A DNA stretch of 25,017 nucleotides from Bacillota bacterium (GTDB lineage: Bacteria; Bacillota; Clostridia; Lachnospirales; Lachnospiraceae): NCBI GenBank assembly GCA_023450835.1, contig JAEXGM010000106.1, positions 1 through 25,017 on the forward strand, read 5' to 3'. The first letter of the stretch is position 1. Each line of letters begins with the position of its first letter. The notes under the pieces were generated by a model. The model was not told the DNA's origin and did not search any database. It was given only the letters and a program-made list of their open reading frames with translations. Below are positions 23,028 to 25,017 of this stretch, in pieces. Position numbers and translations under genes: made by a program.

Positions 23028-23957
23028 ATGGAAAAGGACGTATATAACGATTTGGATAGAATAGAAGTTAGTCAGATAGAAGAGAGTTTAGTGACTTGCA
23101 GCCTGGGAAGAAGGATATTTTATTATGAGCAGATTGATTCTACCAATACTCAGGCGAAACGGCTGGTAAAGGAAGAGCGGGTGCAGGAAGCCTTACACGG
23201 CGCTTTAATTCTGGCCGAGGAGCAGTTAAATGGAAGAGGGCGTTTAGGCAGAGACTGGAGCTCGCCGAAAGAAGGCGGTATCTGGATGTCTTTTATCTTA
23301 AATCCGAAACTTCCTGTGTCAAGCTGCCCTATGCTTACCCTTGTGGCGGCAATGGCGGTGAATAGTGCCATAAGGCGTGTAAGCGGACTTGCTTCCTTTA
23401 TTAAGTGGCCAAATGATATCGTTGTTAATGGAAAAAAAGTATGTGGAATATTAACAGAAATCACGACAGGGAGAGCGACCACCGGTGGCGTTGCCATAAA
23501 TAATACTGCCGGACCAATAAATACAGTCAGGTCAGAGGCGGCCTCTGAACAAGGAAGGTCTGATACAGAGGAAATAAATATCATCCTTGGAATTGGAATC
23601 AATGCCAATAGAAAAGAATTTCCCAGTGAGTTACATTCAAAGGCTACTTCTCTTTCCTTAGAAAAAGGAGAGGACTTAAATCGCGGCTGTCTCATTGCAG
23701 AAATCTGCAACAGTCTGGAGAAGTATTATGAAGAATTTGTACATCAGGGTGATTTAGCGGAATTAAAAGCAGAATATGAAGAATATCTGATTAATAAAGG
23801 GAAACAGGTTCTTGTGTTGAAAGAAGAGGAGGAATACCCCGGAATAGCTTTGGGAATCAATGAACAGGGGGCTCTTTTGATTGAAACAAAAGAGAATGGT
23901 GTAGAAACAATAGTTTCAGGGGAAGTGTCTGTAAGAGGCATTCTTGGTTACGTTTAA
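23028..23957 (+). CDS. birA: biotin--[acetyl-CoA-carboxylase] ligase, no DNA-binding domain
   Basis: This 309-residue enzyme activates biotin with ATP and attaches it to a lysine of biotin carboxyl carrier proteins. The biotin/ATP loop GRGRLGR (69-75), DSTN (37-40), and KWPNDIV (126-132) are present, followed by GKKVCGILTEI and NIILGIGIN. A C-terminal SH3-like domain is present (about 262-309). The N-terminal helix-turn-helix of bifunctional BirA repressors is missing, so it should be ligase only. Residues about 146-182, between GILTEI and NIILGIG, form an extra low-complexity stretch rich in T, A, G and S, where E. coli BirA has only a few residues. The ribosome binding site before ATG 23028 is weak. 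A LacI-type regulator follows 59 nt downstream. Confidence 0.95.
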   Translation: MEKDVYNDLDRIEVSQIEESLVTCSLGRRIFYYEQIDSTNTQAKRLVKEERVQEALHGALILAEEQLNGRGRLGRDWSSPKEGGIWMSFILNPKLPVSSCPMLTLVAAMAVNSAIRRVSGLASFIKWPNDIVVNGKKVCGILTEITTGRATTGGVAINNTAGPINTVRSEAASEQGRSDTEEINIILGIGINANRKEFPSELHSKATSLSLEKGEDLNRGCLIAEICNSLEKYYEEFVHQGDLAELKAEYEEYLINKGKQVLVLKEEEEYPGIALGINEQGALLIETKENGVETIVSGEVSVRGILGYV

Positions 23958-23981
23958 AAATATTTATAGAATCTTTTGCAC

Positions 23982-23994
23982 AAACTTAAAGTTT
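23982..23994. promoter_or_regulatory. short palindrome upstream of the LacI-family gene
   Basis: AAACTTAAAGTTT is a perfect palindrome around a central A. It sits just before the ribosome binding site of the LacI-family regulator and could be an autoregulatory operator. It lacks the central CG typical of LacI-family operators, and a 13-bp AT-rich palindrome can arise by chance. Confidence 0.25.
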
Positions 23995-24016
23995 ATTGAG
24001 AAAGGCATGGTTGTTA

Positions 24017-25017
24017 ATGGAGAAAAAAGCGACAATACGTGATGTGGCTAAGTACGCTGGAGTATCAGTAGCCTCAGTGTCCTATGCTCTGAATGGCGTG
24101 GAAAAGATTACACCAGAGACAAAGGCAAGAATCTTAAAGGCTATTGAAGAATTGGATTATAAACCGAATATGACCGCCAGGTGCCTCTCAAACGGGGATT
24201 CCAGGTTAATAGGCGTTACTCTTCCTATAACGGAGGCGGGTGATGTACCGGGAGTATTATTGGATAACCCCTTTTTTGGCGAATTTATCAGTGGTATAGA
24301 ATATACCATCCGCAATAAAGGCTATGACATCCTGCTGTCCGGAGTAGAAACCAATGAACAGTACAAAGACTGGATATTACAGCGAAAGCTGGATGGTATT
24401 ATTATGTTAGGGGTCTATCCTAAGAGTATTTTCGATGAGATTACCAATATCGGAGTCCCTGTAGTTCTTACAGACTCCTATGAAGAATATACAAGCGGTT
24501 TTCACAGGGTAATGATAGAGGATGAATTAGGGGCTTATACGGCGGTAAAGTATCTTATTAGCAAAGGGCATACAGAGATAGCCATCGCTACTGGAAATAT
24601 TAAAAACAGTCATATAAACCGCCTGCGTTACCAGGGATATCAGAGGGCTTTAGAAGAAGCCTGCCTGCCCGTAAGAGATGAGCTGTTTTATGAGAATTTT
24701 GTTTCTCTGGATGGCGGATATCAAATTGGTAAGAAAATATTAAGCTCCAATGCAAAGGCAACTGCTATTTTTGCCGTAGCAGATGTTATGGCGATTGGAT
24801 TTATGAAAGCTTTTCAGGAAGTGAATAAGAAAATACCCGAGGATTTTTCTGTAGTAGGTTTTGATGGTATCAAGTTTGGCCAGTACATAACTCCCAGCCT
24901 GACAACCATAAAGCAGGACAGTGTAAAAAAGGGTATGGAAGCAGCCAAAATGCTCCTTGATGATCTGGCAAGCGGCAAAAGAGGAAATGAAACTGTCATA
25001 CTAAAGCCGGAACTTGT
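24017..25017 (+). CDS. LacI family transcriptional regulator, cut by window edge
   Basis: The frame opens with ATG at 24017 (AGAAAGG about 11 nt upstream) and is still open at the window end, giving 333 residues, nearly a complete LacI-type protein. The N-terminal helix-turn-helix reads TIRDVAKYAGVSVASVSYALNG (about residues 6-27, in two adjoining segments), followed by the hinge ELDYKPNMTARCLSNGDS. The periplasmic-binding-like effector domain has IGVTLP, DGIIMLGVYP, VVLTDSYEE, AIATGN, GYQRALEEA and VVGFDGI. Such regulators usually bind sugars or nucleosides and control adjacent uptake and catabolic genes. These would lie beyond the right edge, so the effector cannot be guessed. Co-transcription with birA is possible but probably not functional. 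Confidence 0.93.
   Translation, partial: MEKKATIRDVAKYAGVSVASVSYALNGVEKITPETKARILKAIEELDYKPNMTARCLSNGDSRLIGVTLPITEAGDVPGVLLDNPFFGEFISGIEYTIRNKGYDILLSGVETNEQYKDWILQRKLDGIIMLGVYPKSIFDEITNIGVPVVLTDSYEEYTSGFHRVMIEDELGAYTAVKYLISKGHTEIAIATGNIKNSHINRLRYQGYQRALEEACLPVRDELFYENFVSLDGGYQIGKKILSSNAKATAIFAVADVMAIGFMKAFQEVNKKIPEDFSVVGFDGIKFGQYITPSLTTIKQDSVKKGMEAAKMLLDDLASGKRGNETVILKPEL

Noticed and set aside
23150..23710. 186-codon open frame on the minus strand inside birA
   Set aside because: Antisense shadow of a gene with all catalytic motifs on the plus strand; no ribosome binding site or recognisable protein.
1..25017. Search by eye for CRISPR arrays, tRNA or rRNA genes, transposases, integrases or known defence systems
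   Set aside because: No regularly spaced repeats, cloverleaf-like sequences, rRNA segments or recognisable proteins of these kinds were seen.

Overview
The window looks like chromosomal DNA from an anaerobic Firmicute of the class Clostridia, most likely a Lachnospiraceae-type organism (Clostridium cluster XIVa, e.g. Lachnoclostridium or Anaerocolumna relatives). This is inferred from moderately AT-rich coding sequence, strong AGGAGG-type ribosome binding sites, a T-box leader, a DUF4364 protein, a DUF6273 protein, and the gene order rho - rpmE - DUF1385 - prmC - prfA. No database search was run, so the taxonomy is an inference.

Layout. (1) 1-2830, minus strand: malic enzyme, then a TIGR01212/YhcC-type radical SAM protein 20 nt downstream, then a DUF4364 regulator-like gene cut by the left edge. 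A good promoter and a perfect 12-bp inverted repeat precede the malic enzyme. (2) 3002-8430, plus strand: a translation/termination block of rho, rpmE (own consensus promoter), a DUF1385 membrane protein, prmC and prfA. PrmC methylates the GGQ motif of the release factor made by the next gene. Rho and DUF1385 both carry long hydrophilic N/Q-rich stretches. (3) 8431-12346: a visibly more AT-rich accessory stretch behind a duplicated prfA 3' end and a terminator. It holds a membrane-anchored C39-like cysteine peptidase, a three-helix membrane protein, a P-loop kinase-like protein, and an exported Ig-like/DUF6273 protein. (4) 12343-14310: a perfect consensus promoter, a full T-box leader with a probable AUG specifier, its terminator, and a short divergent methionyl-tRNA synthetase. 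A gene remnant follows. (5) 14586-16907: a SpoU/TrmH RNA methyltransferase, then a tightly coupled NfeD-SPFH pair ending at a 19-bp-stem terminator. (6) 17124-21349: a ThuA-like protein, an LTA-synthase-family sulfatase and a patatin-like lipase, ending at a long hairpin. (7) 21442-25017: argF behind a promoter overlapped by a candidate ArgR box, a small membrane protein, a biotin-protein ligase without a DNA-binding domain, and a LacI-family regulator cut by the right edge.

Most of the window is ordinary housekeeping DNA. The best candidate for something undescribed is upstream of the P-loop kinase gene (9933-10068). There a 13-codon ORF with a strong ribosome binding site runs through the left arm of a perfect 18-bp inverted repeat, and the right arm abuts the kinase ribosome binding site. 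That is the architecture of a translational attenuator, although a small mobile element is an alternative reading. No rRNA, tRNA, CRISPR array, transposase or integrase was recognised.
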